DNA of 64,000 nt from Citrobacter tructae (GCF_004684345.1 NZ_CP038469.1:1240001-1304000); one strand, 5' to 3'; counted from the stretch's first letter, positions 17,240 through 28,377 are shown. Made by a program: numbers and translations. Notes: generated by a model not told the origin, from the letters alone.

Positions 17240-18253
17240 TCATTCCGCAGACAACATCAGGCGCAGGCGACCTCCCGCCCCCCAAATTTGGCACTGCCAG
17301 GACTCGCAGCGTTGGCTTAGCTGGTTAAGGTAAGTATTCCCCAGGGTACCCAGCGGAACGCCATTACTGATTTGTACATTGTGGCTGCCGGTATTTAAGG
17401 TCGCGTTCAGACCTGCGGAGACCAAGACCAGATTTTTTAATCCGCTATGGTAGTACCCCACCAGCAACGGAAACTGCCCGGGTAGATTGGCTTGTCGCAA
17501 CAGGTGGTTAACCTGCTTCAGGAGCGCACCGAGTTCCGGTAACCGCTGATTCTGATGCGCAAGCTGTTCCTGCAACAAACCATTAAACAGCGCTCGCAGT
17601 AACAGCGCCGCCAGCACGCCATTATCCCCTGCCCGCGTCACATCCAGACAATAGAAGGCAAGGTCGTTTTCCGACAACGGCGCAATATCAAGTACCAGCC
17701 CCGGTTGGTCGGCCGCAACCAGCTGACGATAGTTAATGCGACAATGCGAGATAACTTGCTGAACCGGAGGCTGCAACTCTTGCAACAGTTTTGCCGCAGC
17801 GGCAGGATCGCCAACCATGGCATCCCAATCCCGAAACAACCGTTCTTCTTCTTCAACACGAGAGTTAAACATGTTGGGATAGAGGCATGCAAAGACCGTT
17901 TCCCGCAGCCGGTTAAGGTCTTTCACCGGCTTCAGCAGTACGTCGTCCACGCCGAGGCGCAGCGCTTTGGCAATGTCAGACATATTTTCCGTCGCGGAGA
18001 TAACCAGGATTGGCGTCCGATCGCCACGGTTACGCAGGTATTCAACCAGTTTGAGACCGTTCATTCTCGGCATTGCAAGGTCGCAGATCATCAGATCGGG
18101 TGCAAAACGCCCCAATAATTCCAGCGCATCAAGCCCATCGCCCGCTACAGCCGTTGTCGCTCCCAAAGAGGAAAACCATGAGTCCAGAAGTGAGCGAAAT
18201 ACAGGCTCATCTTCAACAATAAGAATCTGTTTTCCGACCAATGGCTGCGTCAT
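17240..18253 (-). CDS. rssB: RssB adaptor/response regulator for RpoS degradation
   Basis: Delivers sigma-S (RpoS) to ClpXP during growth. The 337 residues show an N-terminal receiver domain with phosphorylatable Asp58 (MICDLAMPRMNG) and conserved Lys in LLKPV. The C-terminal domain is a degenerate PP2C-phosphatase-like fold. It follows rssA by 90 bases, on the same strand, forming the rssAB unit known in E. coli. Confidence 0.95.
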   Translation of the reverse strand: MTQPLVGKQILIVEDEPVFRSLLDSWFSSLGATTAVAGDGLDALELLGRFAPDLMICDLAMPRMNGLKLVEYLRNRGDRTPILVISATENMSDIAKALRLGVDDVLLKPVKDLNRLRETVFACLYPNMFNSRVEEEERLFRDWDAMVGDPAAAAKLLQELQPPVQQVISHCRINYRQLVAADQPGLVLDIAPLSENDLAFYCLDVTRAGDNGVLAALLLRALFNGLLQEQLAHQNQRLPELGALLKQVNHLLRQANLPGQFPLLVGYYHSGLKNLVLVSAGLNATLNTGSHNVQISNGVPLGTLGNTYLNQLSQRCESWQCQIWGAGGRLRLMLSAE

Positions 18254-18343
18254 ATTCTCCCCCCTGACTGGCTTTAATCAATAGTGGCATGCTATTGCTA
18301 CTCACGCCTGTCAGAATTGACTTAAGTGTTGATAAAAAATGCG

Positions 18344-19249
18344 TTAGATATTGGTTTTCACCAGAGGCAGCAGCTCGTCCATTTTTTTCTCTACTGCAAG
18401 CTGCCCTGCGGCAATAGCCGCACCTGCACGGTGGAAATCCAGCGTGGATATTTGCGGACAAAACGGCTGAATCAGGATATCGGGCGGGTCGCCGGCCATG
18501 CGGTTACGCTTAAGCCGATTTTCCAGCACCTGAATAGACGTGGTCATAATCTCCATCGCCGTCGGTGCGGTTACGGCACGTCGGGCTGTAATATTACTCA
18601 ACCGCTCTTTCAGGCGCGCATGCCATGAAAGCTCATCATCGCTAGATTCGCTATCATTGCTGACGTTAAAGGAGAGCAGATCTTGCTGCATGAGATGTGC
18701 ATCATGTTGCAGGTCAACGGCAATAACGATATCGGCACCCAACGCGCGCGTCAGCGAAACCGGCACGGGATTAACCACCGCACCATCAACCAGCCAATAC
18801 CCATTATGTGCGACGGGGGACATCAGACCAGGAATACTACAGGATGCCCGGACGGCAAGATGTAAATCGCCTTCGGTAAACCACAGTTCACGACCCGTGC
18901 TCAGATTAGTGGCGACGGTAGCAAAGCGGCGCTGGCATTGTTCTATTTCCTTCACAGGCATGACATTACGGTATTGATTGAACACGCGTTCACCGCGCAG
19001 CAATCCACCTCTACGCCACGAGAGATCCATCAGGCGTAAAACATCCCAATAGCTGAATGAGCAGACCCACTGCTCAAGGGCAGGTAATTTATTGCAGGCA
19101 TAAGCGGCGCCAACCAACGAGCCGATAGAGCACCCTGCAACGATATCAATATCAATGCCCATATGTTTCAGGGCCTTAATCACACCAATATGCGACCAGC
19201 CTCGTGCCGCGCCGGAACCTAGCGCCAGCCCAATTTTTATTTTTCTCAT
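18344..19249 (-). CDS. rssA: Patatin-like phospholipase family protein RssA
   Basis: A 301-residue patatin-like protein. It has the oxyanion glycine-rich motif LGSGAARGWSHIG (10-22), nucleophile elbow GCSIGS with Ser41, and the dyad Asp in DGAVVNP near 153. The substrate is unknown and its link to RssB function is unclear even in E. coli. It is divergent from ychJ and first gene of rssAB. Confidence 0.92.
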   Translation of the reverse strand: MRKIKIGLALGSGAARGWSHIGVIKALKHMGIDIDIVAGCSIGSLVGAAYACNKLPALEQWVCSFSYWDVLRLMDLSWRRGGLLRGERVFNQYRNVMPVKEIEQCQRRFATVATNLSTGRELWFTEGDLHLAVRASCSIPGLMSPVAHNGYWLVDGAVVNPVPVSLTRALGADIVIAVDLQHDAHLMQQDLLSFNVSNDSESSDDELSWHARLKERLSNITARRAVTAPTAMEIMTTSIQVLENRLKRNRMAGDPPDILIQPFCPQISTLDFHRAGAAIAAGQLAVEKKMDELLPLVKTNI

Positions 19250-19360
19250 TGTACCTACAGACTTCCCCTGGCTTGCAGACGTAGCAACATCACTACGGCT
19301 CAGTTAACATAGTGCTACCGTGGCGTTTTTACGCCGTTTTTTTATTCCAGGGAGTATTTT

Positions 19361-19816
19361 GTGTCTCAGCTGTGTCCCTGTGGTAGCGCTGTCGAGTATA
19401 GCCTATGTTGCTACCGTTATGTGTCTGGCGAGCAAGTAGCACCTACGCCGTCACACCTCATGCGTTCTCGCTACTGCGCTTTTGTGATGAAAGACGCAGA
19501 TTACCTGATTAAAACCTGGCATCCCGACTGTCATGCAGCCGAGTTTCGCGATGACATTAGCGCAGGATTTGCTCATACCGAATGGCTCGGACTCACCGTT
19601 TTTGAACAGACAACGTCGGAAACAGAAAATACCGGCTATGTCAGCTTTGTGGCGCGTTTTTCCGAACAGGGAAAAACGGGTGCAATAATCGAACGCTCTC
19701 GTTTTTTAAAAGAAAACGGCCAGTGGTATTATATTGATGGTACGCGCCCACAAATTGGCCGTAACGATCCCTGCCCTTGCGGGTCAGGTAAAAAATTCAA
19801 AAAATGCTGCGGCTAG
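19361..19816 (+). CDS. ychJ: YchJ, SEC-C motif protein
   Basis: A 151-residue protein with one SEC-C zinc motif at each end (CPCGS...CC at 5-17 and CPCGSGKKFKKCC at the C terminus) around a central NTF2-like/UPF0225 domain. The starting codon is GTG, with GGGAG upstream, in agreement with the family start. The function is unknown; the C-terminal motif resembles the SecB/ribosome-contact tail of SecA. Confidence 0.92.
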   Translation: MSQLCPCGSAVEYSLCCYRYVSGEQVAPTPSHLMRSRYCAFVMKDADYLIKTWHPDCHAAEFRDDISAGFAHTEWLGLTVFEQTTSETENTGYVSFVARFSEQGKTGAIIERSRFLKENGQWYYIDGTRPQIGRNDPCPCGSGKKFKKCCG

Positions 19817-19870
19817 CCAACGCCCGACAGCATTAATTATGCAAACATTTTCAACAGGAATACCCCGGCA

Positions 19871-20713
<843 letters not shown>

Positions 20714-20794
20714 TCACCAATAATATGAATTGATTAGCTTTACTGCGTTACGGATGAAAAACACGCAAACGATCTACGTTAAGCAAAGGAATGC

Positions 20795-20822
20795 TTTACA
20801 GCGGCGCGTCATTTGATATGAT
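20795..20822 (+). promoter_or_regulatory. tyrT promoter
   Basis: TTTACA (-35, 20795-20800), a 16-base spacer and TATGAT (-10, 20817-20822), then a GC-rich discriminator GCGCCCCGC. This reproduces the classic E. coli tyrT stable-RNA promoter subject to stringent control. Upstream Fis sites are likely but not resolved here. Confidence 0.88.
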
Positions 20823-20868
20823 GCGCCCCGCTTCCCAAGGAAGCAGGCCAGTAAAAGCATTACCCCGT

Positions 20869-20953
<85 letters not shown>

Positions 20954-20988
20954 TCCTCATAGCATTACCTACAATTTGAATTACCCCT

Positions 20989-21056
<68 letters not shown>

Positions 21057-21073
<17 letters not shown>

Positions 21074-21340
21074 TCACTTCTTTGTAGTATTTCAGCCCAA
21101 TCAAATCACAATCTCCTATATTCTGCCCATACGGGAAGGATGAGAAGCTTCGACAAGGTTCGATTCGAGCGTAGCGAGAAAGCGTTGCCGCAGGTAACGA
21201 CCCGAAGGGCGAAGCGCGCAGCGCTGAGTAATCCTTCCCCCACCACCATCACTTCCCTGTAGTATTTCAGCCCAATCAAATCACAATCTCCTATATTCTG
21301 CCCATGCGGGAAGGATGAGAAGCTTCGATTCGAGCACACA
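21057..21340 (+). repeat. rtT-like tandem repeats derived from the tRNA-Tyr 3' end
   Basis: The last bases of the tRNA and its CCA (TCCTTCCCCCACCACCA at 21057) reappear at 21232, a period of 175. Each copy is followed by the same ~75-base spacer (CACTTC..GTAGTATTTCAGCC..GCGGGAAGGATGAGAAGCTTCGA). The second unit breaks off near 21340. E. coli tyrT has comparable 178-base repeats that give rise to rtT RNA. Two units are present here rather than three. Confidence 0.85.
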
Positions 21341-21410
21341 ATTTGCCTGATGCACGATGCTTATCAGACTTACAAAAAACGCCTACATTCACCGTCCTGC
21401 AAACAGTTAT

Positions 21411-21439
21411 AAAAAAACCCCGCCGAAGCAGGGTTTTGT
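21411..21439 (-). terminator. Terminator of narGHJI
   Basis: Minus-strand hairpin AACCCTGCTTCGGCGGGGTT followed by TTTTTT, 17 bases after the narI stop. Confidence 0.9.
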
Positions 21440-21456
21440 CTTACGCAGATAACCGA

Positions 21457-22134
21457 TTAGTGACGCGCACGAACAATCTGGTACTTGCGGGTCAAATACT
21501 CGACCGGCACGCTCCAGATGTGTACCAGACGCGAGAACGGGAACAGCAGGAACAGCGTCATACCGAGCACCAGGTGCATACGGAAGATAAACGCCACACC
21601 GTCCAGGTACTGAGACGCGCCGCCGTGGAAGGTCACCACGGACTGTGCCCAGTTGACCAGCTTCATCATCTCGCTCCCGTCCATATGCTGGGCGGAGAAC
21701 GGAATAGTCAGCAGACCCAGCGCACACTGGATAACCAGAACGGACAGCACCAGAATATCCGCGCCGGTGGTGGTGGCACGCACGCGTGGGCTGAACAGAC
21801 GGCGTTTGAGCAGCAATACACCACCGACCAGACACATCACGCCGGACGCACCGCCCGCAAACATTGCCATTTTCTGTTTCACTTCCAGCGGCAGCCACGC
21901 TTCGTACATCCAGTGCGGCGTTAACATCCCCAGGAAGTGGCCGGCGAAAATACCCAGGATCCCGATATGGAACAGGTTTGACGCCATGTTCATCCCTTTG
22001 CGATCCAGCATCTGACTGGATGCCGCACGCCAGGTGTACTGCCCGTAGTCATAACGCAGCCAGCTACCAATCAGGAAGACAGAACCCGCAATGTACGGAT
22101 AGATGTCAAAGAAGAACGTATTCAGGAAGTGCAT
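21457..22134 (-). CDS. narI: Respiratory nitrate reductase gamma subunit (cytochrome b)
   Basis: Di-haem b membrane anchor that oxidises quinol on the periplasmic side and passes electrons to NarH. The 225 residues hold five helices. Haem-ligand His residues are seen in helix 2 (FHIGILGIFAGHF) and helix 5 (FIFRMHLVLGMTLF, then SRLVHIW). Its start overlaps the narJ stop by one base, as in E. coli. Confidence 0.97.
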   Translation of the reverse strand: MHFLNTFFFDIYPYIAGSVFLIGSWLRYDYGQYTWRAASSQMLDRKGMNMASNLFHIGILGIFAGHFLGMLTPHWMYEAWLPLEVKQKMAMFAGGASGVMCLVGGVLLLKRRLFSPRVRATTTGADILVLSVLVIQCALGLLTIPFSAQHMDGSEMMKLVNWAQSVVTFHGGASQYLDGVAFIFRMHLVLGMTLFLLFPFSRLVHIWSVPVEYLTRKYQIVRARH

Positions 22135-22844
22135 TATTGCTGTCCTCCGGTGGTGATATTCAGATACTGCGGCGCTACGGCCCCGGCAAAACGACGCTGG
22201 TGAGCGGAGATCTCAGATTCACCGCACCCTTGATCGGCAAAGAATTTCACCTGCTCTTCTTCCCAGACAGCGTCCAGCGCCTGCGGAGTATCATCGCGAA
22301 CTTCATCCGCAATTTTCTCCGCAACTTTGTCGCTGTCGATAGCGGCATTCGCCAGTTTCAACAGCAGGTCGAACAGCACGGCGTAGCGACTTTCACGCTG
22401 TTGCAGACGAGCACTGAGCAGGGCCAGAATCGGGGCGATATCCTGCAAACCACCCAGCGCCTCCTCCTTCGGCAACTGCGCCAGATATTCCAGGTACAGC
22501 GGCAGATGGTCCGGCAATTCGCGGCTGTCGAGCTGTAAACCGTGCTGCTCGTACTGCGCCATCAGGTCAACCATCGCCTGACCGCGGTCGCGGGATTCAC
22601 CATGCACATGTTCAAACAACAGCAGCGAGGTTGCACGGCCACGGTCGAACAGTTCACTGTAGCTGGACTGCGCATCCAGCATGTCCTGCGCGGTTAAATC
22701 GCGCAGGAAGACGCCCAGAGTCTGGGCATCATCTTTGTCCAGGTTTTCAGATGACGCGAGTGCATCGAAAAGTTCCTGCTGATGCTGCCACAAGGCAGCA
22801 TCCGGGTACTCGAGCAGACGCGAAACAATGACAAGTTCAATCAT
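22134..22844 (-). CDS. narJ: Nitrate reductase molybdenum cofactor assembly chaperone
   Basis: Dedicated chaperone that holds NarG during bis-MGD cofactor and FS0 insertion and before membrane docking; not part of the final enzyme. It is 236 residues, all-helical TorD/NarJ family, with the RLLEYPD start typical of NarJ. It overlaps narH by four bases (ATGA) and narI by one, indicating coupled translation. Confidence 0.96.
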   Translation of the reverse strand: MIELVIVSRLLEYPDAALWQHQQELFDALASSENLDKDDAQTLGVFLRDLTAQDMLDAQSSYSELFDRGRATSLLLFEHVHGESRDRGQAMVDLMAQYEQHGLQLDSRELPDHLPLYLEYLAQLPKEEALGGLQDIAPILALLSARLQQRESRYAVLFDLLLKLANAAIDSDKVAEKIADEVRDDTPQALDAVWEEEQVKFFADQGCGESEISAHQRRFAGAVAPQYLNITTGGQQ

Positions 22845-24379
22845 TGGTGCGGCTCCGTTTTGCTGGTCACATCGACAGCATCGATGCGGCGGCTGTTGAA
22901 CAGATTGAATTTAGTATCAGAACCGTGGCAACCGTCACCGAAGGTGAAGCCGCAACCGCTTTTCTCCGGGAACGCGTCACGCGCCAGTTCACGATGGCTG
23001 CTCGGCACCACGAAACGATCTTCGTAGTTCGCAATGGCCAGGTAGCGATACATCTCCTGCGCCTGAGCTTCGGTCAGACCGACCTCTTCCAGCGCACGGG
23101 TGTCGACTTTACCGTCAACGGTTTCCGCACGTTTATAGTGACGCATCGCCAGCATACGTTTCAGCGCCAGTACGACCGGCTGAGTATCCCCTGCGGTCAG
23201 CAGGTTTGCCAGGTACTGGACCGGAATACGCAGACTGTCCACATCCGGCAGAATACCGTTGCTGCCCAGTTCGCCCGCATCAGCCGCAGATTGGATCGGT
23301 GACAAAGGCGGCACGTACCAGACCATTGGCAGCGTGCGGTATTCCGGATGCAGCGGCAGCGCCAGCTTCCAGTCCATCGCCATTTTGTACACCGGAGACT
23401 GCTGGGCCGCATCGATCACACTCAGCGGAATACCGTCTTTCAACGCCTGTTCAATGACCGCCGGATCGTTCGGATCGAGGAACACGTCCAGCTGACGCTG
23501 GTACAGATCTTTCTCGTTCTCAGTGCTGGCTGCGTTTTCAATCGCATCGGCGTCATACAGCAGTACGCCAAGGTAACGAATACGACCGACGCAGGTTTCG
23601 GAGCACACGGTCGGCTGACCGGCTTCGATACGCGGGTAGCAGAAGATACACTTCTCTGACTTACCGCTCTTCCAGTTGAAGTAGATTTTTTTGTACGGGC
23701 AACCGGTGATGCACATACGCCATCCACGGCACTTGTCCTGGTCTATCAGCACAATGCCGTCTTCTTCACGCTTGTAGATGGCACCGCTCGGGCAGGTTGC
23801 CACACACGCTGGGTTAAGGCAGTGCTCGCACAGACGCGGCAAATACATCATGAAGGTGTTTTCGAACTGGCCATACATCGCCTTCTGCATGTTCTCGAAG
23901 TTTTTGTCTTTCGACAGCTTCTCGAACTCGCCGCCCAGGTCATCTTCCCAGTTCGGACCCTTGGTGATCTTAGCCATACGCTCACCGGTGATCAGCGAAC
24001 GCGGACGTGCAATCGGCTGCGCTTTGCTGTCAGCCGGTGCGTTGTGCAGCGCCTGGTAATCGAAATCAAACGGCTCGTAGTAGTCATCAATACCCGGCAG
24101 ATGCGGGTTCGCGAAGATTTTACCCAGCAGCAGCGCTTTGTTACCCATGCGCGGCACCAGTTTACCGTTGATCTTACGGATCCAACCGCCCTTCCATTTT
24201 TCCTGGTTTTCCCAGTCGGTCGGGAAACCGGTTCCCGGCTTGGTTTCAACGTTGTTGAACCAGGCGTACTCGGTCCCTTCACGACTGGTCCAGACGTTTT
24301 TACAGGTTACTGAACAGGTGTGGCAACCGATGCACTTATCGAGATTCAGCACCATGCCGACTTGTGAACGAATTTTCAT
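22841..24379 (-). CDS. narH: Respiratory nitrate reductase beta subunit (iron-sulfur)
   Basis: Carries electrons from NarI haems to NarG through three [4Fe-4S] and one [3Fe-4S] cluster. Four Cys motifs are visible in 512 residues: CIGCHTCSVTC (16-26), CEHCLNPACVATCP, CRGWRMCITGCP (Trp replacing one Cys, the mark of the 3Fe cluster) and CIFCYPR..CSETC. It overlaps narG by four bases. Full length, very close to E. coli. Confidence 0.97.
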   Translation of the reverse strand: MKIRSQVGMVLNLDKCIGCHTCSVTCKNVWTSREGTEYAWFNNVETKPGTGFPTDWENQEKWKGGWIRKINGKLVPRMGNKALLLGKIFANPHLPGIDDYYEPFDFDYQALHNAPADSKAQPIARPRSLITGERMAKITKGPNWEDDLGGEFEKLSKDKNFENMQKAMYGQFENTFMMYLPRLCEHCLNPACVATCPSGAIYKREEDGIVLIDQDKCRGWRMCITGCPYKKIYFNWKSGKSEKCIFCYPRIEAGQPTVCSETCVGRIRYLGVLLYDADAIENAASTENEKDLYQRQLDVFLDPNDPAVIEQALKDGIPLSVIDAAQQSPVYKMAMDWKLALPLHPEYRTLPMVWYVPPLSPIQSAADAGELGSNGILPDVDSLRIPVQYLANLLTAGDTQPVVLALKRMLAMRHYKRAETVDGKVDTRALEEVGLTEAQAQEMYRYLAIANYEDRFVVPSSHRELARDAFPEKSGCGFTFGDGCHGSDTKFNLFNSRRIDAVDVTSKTEPHQ

Positions 24380-27300
24380 TTTACGCTCTCCTGTACCTGG
24401 TCATTGCCTTCGCCATCCAACCAGTCAATGTTCTTCATCTTACGTACCACCACGAACTCATCGCGGTTTGACCCTACGGTGCCGTAGTAGTTAAAGCTGT
24501 AGGCCAGGTGTGCATAACCACCAATCATGTGCGTAGGCTTCGGTGTAATACGGGTCACCGAGTTGTGGATACCGCCGCGTTGCTGGGTGATTTCTGAACC
24601 CGGCAGGTTAACGATACGTTCCTGCGCGTGGTACATCATGGTCATCCCGGCCGGTACACGCTGGCTCACAACCGCACGTGCAGTTAGCGCACCGTTGCTG
24701 TTAAAGACTTCAATCCAGTCGTTGTCTTCAATACCGATCTCTTTGGCATCTTCTTCGCTCATCCACACCACTGGACCACCACGACCTAAGGTCAGCATCA
24801 GCAGATTGTCGCTGTAGGTGGAATGAATGCCCCATTTCTGGTGCGGCGTCAGGAAGTTGAGCGCTTTTTCCGGGTTACCGTTGGATTTCTCGCCCATCAC
24901 TTCTTTCACCGAACGGGTGTCGATTGGCGGGCGATAAACCAGCAGGCTTTCACCGAAGTCGCGCATCCACTGATGATCCTGATACAACTGCTGACGACCG
25001 GTCAGCGTACGCCATGGGATCAGTTCGTGAACGTTGGTGTAACCAGCGTTGTAAGAGACATGTTCATCTTCCAGACCTGACCAGGTCGGGCTGGAGATAA
25101 TTTTGCGCGGCTGTGCCTGAATATCACGGAAGCGGATTTTCTCGTCTTCTTTATTCAGCGCCAGATGCGTATGGTCCCGACCGGTAAACTCGCTCAGCGC
25201 CGCCCATGCTTTGACGGCTACCTGGCCGTTAGTTTCCGGGGCTAGTGTCAGAATCATCTCTGCCGCATCAATCGCCGTATTCAGCATCGGCTGGCCTTTA
25301 GCCGGGCCTTCAGCCTTGGTGTAGTTGAGTTTACGCAGCAGGTCCATTTCACTCTGGGTGTTCCAGGCAATCCCTTTACCGCCATTACCGACTTTATCCA
25401 TCAGAGGGCCGATAGAGGTGAAGCGCTCGTAGGTTGCCGGGTAGTCACGTTCAACGGTCATGATGTGCGGTGCGGTAACGCCTGGGATCAGGTCACATTC
25501 CCCTTTTTTCCAGTCCTTAACATCCAGCGGCTGCGCAAGTTCGGCAGCGGAGTCGTGCTGGATAGGCAGCGTCACCACGTCAGTTTCTTTGCCGAGGTGA
25601 CCCACGCAGACTTCAGAGAATTTTTTGGCGATGGCTTTGTAGATTTCCCAGTCGCTCTTCGATTCCCAGGCCGGATCAACGGCGGCAGACAGCGGATGAA
25701 TAAACGGATGCATATCCGACGTATTCATGTCATCTTTTTCATACCAGGTTGCGGTTGGCAGCACGATGTCGGAATACAGACAGGTGCTCGACAGACGGAA
25801 GTCCAACGTGACCACCAGATCCAGCTTGCCATCAAGACCGTTGTCCTGCCATTCCACTTCTTCTGGCTTCACGCCCCCCTGCTTGCCCAGGTCCATCCCC
25901 TGAATACCGTGTTCAGTACCCAGCAGATACTTCAACATGTATTCATGACCTTTACCGGATGAGCCCAGCAGGTTAGAACGCCAGATGAACAGGTTACGCG
26001 GATGGTTTTTACCGTTTTCAGGTTGTTCCGCCGCAAAGCGGATAGAACCCTCTTTCAGGGATTTCACGGTGTAATCCACCGGTGTCATCCCAGCTTTTTC
26101 CGCCTCACGTGCAATGTACAACGGGTTGGTGCCCAGTTGCGGTGCAGACGGTAACCAGCCCATACGTTCAGCGCGCACGTTAAAGTCGATCAGATGACCG
26201 CTATAGCGAGATTTGTCGGCCATCGGCGACAACAATTCCTGCGCAGTCACCGTCTCATAACGCCACTGGCTGGAGTGGTTATAGAAGTAAGAGGTGCTGT
26301 TCATGTGACGTGCCGGACGCTGCCAGTCAAGGCCAAACGCCAGCGGTTGCCAGCCGGTCTGCGGACGCAGTTTTTCCTGCCCAACATAGTGCGCCCAACC
26401 GCCACCGCTCTGACCGACACAGCCGCAGAACACCAACATGTTGATAAGACCACGATAGTTCATATCGAGGTGATACCAGTGGTTCAGACCGGCACCGACG
26501 ATAATCATTGAGCGACCGTGGGTTTTGTCGGCGTTATCGGCAAATTCACGGGCAATGCGCACGATCTGAGTGCGTGATACACCGGTAATTTTTTCTGCCC
26601 ATGCCGGGGTATACGCTTTGATATCATCGTAGCTGGTTGCGCAGTTTTCATCGTTCAAACCGCGTTCCAGGCCGTAATTGGCCATGGTCAGGTCATAAAC
26701 GGTGGTCACCAGCGCAGTAGAACCGTCCGCCAACTGCAGGCGTTTCACCGGCAGTTTGTGCAGCAGAACGTTTTCCAGTTCGACTTTATTGAAGTGCTCG
26801 GTACCTTCGCCGCCAAAGTACGGGAAACCGACTTCAGCGATGTCATCCTGGCTGCCCAGCAGACTGAGCTGCAGTTCGGTTTCTTGACCGGACGTGCCGT
26901 CGCGCTGCTCAAGGTTCCACTTACCTTTTTCGCCCCAGCGGAAACCAATCGAACCGTTTGGCGCGACCATCTCACCGTCGGTATTGATGGCAACCGTTTT
27001 CCACTCTGGGTTGTTTCCCTGCCCCAGAGAATCGACCAGATCGGCAGCGCGCAGCATACGGCCCGCCGCATAGTAGCCGTCGCGCTCTTCGAGCATCACC
27101 AGCATCGGGAAGTCGGTGTAGCGACGCACATAGTCGGTGAAGTATTGGCTTGGGTTATCAAGGTGGAACTCACGCAGCATGACGTGGCCCATCGCCAGCG
27201 CCATCGCGGCATCAGTACCCTGCTTCGGTGCCAGCCACAGGTCGCACAGCTTGGCGATTTCGGCGTAGTCCGGGGTGATCGCGACCGTTTTGGTCCCTTT

Positions 27301-28119
27301 ATAGCGAACTTCAGTGAAGAAGTGGGCATCCGGGGTACGGGTCTGCGGAACGTTGGAACCCCAGGCGATGATGTAGCTGGAGTTGTACCAGTCGGCGGAT
27401 TCAGGAACGTCGGTCTGTTCACCCCAGGTCTGCGGAGAAGCAGGCGGCAGGTCACAGTACCAGTCGTAGAAGCTCAAGCAGGTACCACCAATCAGAGACA
27501 GGTAGCGTGCGCCAGAGGCGTAAGAAACCATCGACATCGCCGGGATCGGCGAGAAACCCGCCACGCGGTCAGGGCCATAGGTTTTGACGGTGTAAACGTT
27601 AGAAGCAGCAATCAGCTCATTCACTTCCTGCCAGGAAGAACGGACGAAACCACCACGACCACGCGCTTGCTTGAAACTTTTTGCTTTATCGGTGTCTTCG
27701 ATGATGGATGCCCACGCGTCTACCGGGTCGCTGTGCAGTCTTTTCGCTTCACGCCACATTTTCATCAGACGTTTGCGCATCAGCGGGTATTTCAGGCGGT
27801 TAGCGCTGTAAAGATACCAAGAGTAGCTCGCACCGCGCGGACAGCCACGTGGTTCGTGGTTTGGTAAGTCTGGACGAGTGCGCGGGTAGTCAGTTTGCTG
27901 GGTCTCCCAGGTGACCAGACCATTTTTCACGTAGATTTTCCAGCTGCATGATCCAGTGCAGTTTACCCCGTGAGTTGATCGCACAACTTTGTCATGCTGC
28001 CAACGCTGGCGGTATCCATCCTCCCAGTCCCGGTTAGTATTGAGAAGCTGGCCGTGCCCATCGGCAAAGGTTTCGCCCTTCTGCTTGAAGTAGCGAAACC
28101 GGTCCAGGAATTTACTCAT
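24376..28119 (-). CDS. narG: Respiratory nitrate reductase alpha subunit (molybdenum)
   Basis: Cytoplasm-facing catalytic subunit reducing nitrate to nitrite with a bis-MGD molybdenum cofactor. It is 1247 residues, as expected. The N terminus shows the FS0 cluster ligands His50, Cys54, Cys58 (THGVNCTGSCSW). The Mo-ligand Asp falls in the NSSYIIAWGSN region. There is no Tat-export requirement in this family. First gene of narGHJI; the upstream region has FNR and NarL sites. Confidence 0.98.
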   Translation of the reverse strand: MSKFLDRFRYFKQKGETFADGHGQLLNTNRDWEDGYRQRWQHDKVVRSTHGVNCTGSCSWKIYVKNGLVTWETQQTDYPRTRPDLPNHEPRGCPRGASYSWYLYSANRLKYPLMRKRLMKMWREAKRLHSDPVDAWASIIEDTDKAKSFKQARGRGGFVRSSWQEVNELIAASNVYTVKTYGPDRVAGFSPIPAMSMVSYASGARYLSLIGGTCLSFYDWYCDLPPASPQTWGEQTDVPESADWYNSSYIIAWGSNVPQTRTPDAHFFTEVRYKGTKTVAITPDYAEIAKLCDLWLAPKQGTDAAMALAMGHVMLREFHLDNPSQYFTDYVRRYTDFPMLVMLEERDGYYAAGRMLRAADLVDSLGQGNNPEWKTVAINTDGEMVAPNGSIGFRWGEKGKWNLEQRDGTSGQETELQLSLLGSQDDIAEVGFPYFGGEGTEHFNKVELENVLLHKLPVKRLQLADGSTALVTTVYDLTMANYGLERGLNDENCATSYDDIKAYTPAWAEKITGVSRTQIVRIAREFADNADKTHGRSMIIVGAGLNHWYHLDMNYRGLINMLVFCGCVGQSGGGWAHYVGQEKLRPQTGWQPLAFGLDWQRPARHMNSTSYFYNHSSQWRYETVTAQELLSPMADKSRYSGHLIDFNVRAERMGWLPSAPQLGTNPLYIAREAEKAGMTPVDYTVKSLKEGSIRFAAEQPENGKNHPRNLFIWRSNLLGSSGKGHEYMLKYLLGTEHGIQGMDLGKQGGVKPEEVEWQDNGLDGKLDLVVTLDFRLSSTCLYSDIVLPTATWYEKDDMNTSDMHPFIHPLSAAVDPAWESKSDWEIYKAIAKKFSEVCVGHLGKETDVVTLPIQHDSAAELAQPLDVKDWKKGECDLIPGVTAPHIMTVERDYPATYERFTSIGPLMDKVGNGGKGIAWNTQSEMDLLRKLNYTKAEGPAKGQPMLNTAIDAAEMILTLAPETNGQVAVKAWAALSEFTGRDHTHLALNKEDEKIRFRDIQAQPRKIISSPTWSGLEDEHVSYNAGYTNVHELIPWRTLTGRQQLYQDHQWMRDFGESLLVYRPPIDTRSVKEVMGEKSNGNPEKALNFLTPHQKWGIHSTYSDNLLMLTLGRGGPVVWMSEEDAKEIGIEDNDWIEVFNSNGALTARAVVSQRVPAGMTMMYHAQERIVNLPGSEITQQRGGIHNSVTRITPKPTHMIGGYAHLAYSFNYYGTVGSNRDEFVVVRKMKNIDWLDGEGNDQVQESVK

Positions 28120-28209
28120 CGGTTTTCTCCTGTAGGAGCCTGACGGCTCTCTGATAAATCGACATTGCTTGATTGAGAGCGAAGGTAACGCTCTGAAAGG
28201 GCGTGAGAA

Positions 28210-28223
28210 TTGATAACGATCAA
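28210..28223 (-). promoter_or_regulatory. FNR site of the narG promoter
   Basis: TTGATAACGATCAA is a perfect FNR palindrome (TTGAT-N4-ATCAA). It lies ~90 bases upstream of the narG start codon, corresponding to the activating site near -41 in E. coli narG. Confidence 0.9.
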
Positions 28224-28350
28224 GGCAGGCAGGGATGAAAAATGGAGGTTAATTTTTATATACCCCCTAAGTGGGATACCGATAAATCATTCAACATATT
28301 GAATTTAAATGTTTTTTTGAAATTCACTTATCATACAAATGTTAAATTCT

Positions 28351-28377
28351 TTATAAGTGGGTATTAAGGGGTATCCC
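28351..28377 (-). promoter_or_regulatory. Distal NarL heptamer cluster upstream of narG
   Basis: On the minus strand the sequence GGATACCCCTTAATACCCAC contains two adjacent NarL-type heptamers (TACCCCT and a second TACCC). This equals the high-affinity NarL region about 200 bases upstream of E. coli narG, where IHF bends the DNA between NarL and FNR. Binding is inferred from that precedent. Confidence 0.7.

Noticed and set aside
19321..19344. GGCGTTTTTACGCC hairpin with T-run before ychJ
   Set aside because: It lies between divergent rssA and ychJ, where no plus-strand transcript should end, and the stem is only five pairs; possibly an attenuator but not supported.
26758..27867. 369-codon plus-strand frame within narG
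   Set aside because: Antisense shadow of narG, a full-length and well-conserved gene on the other strand.
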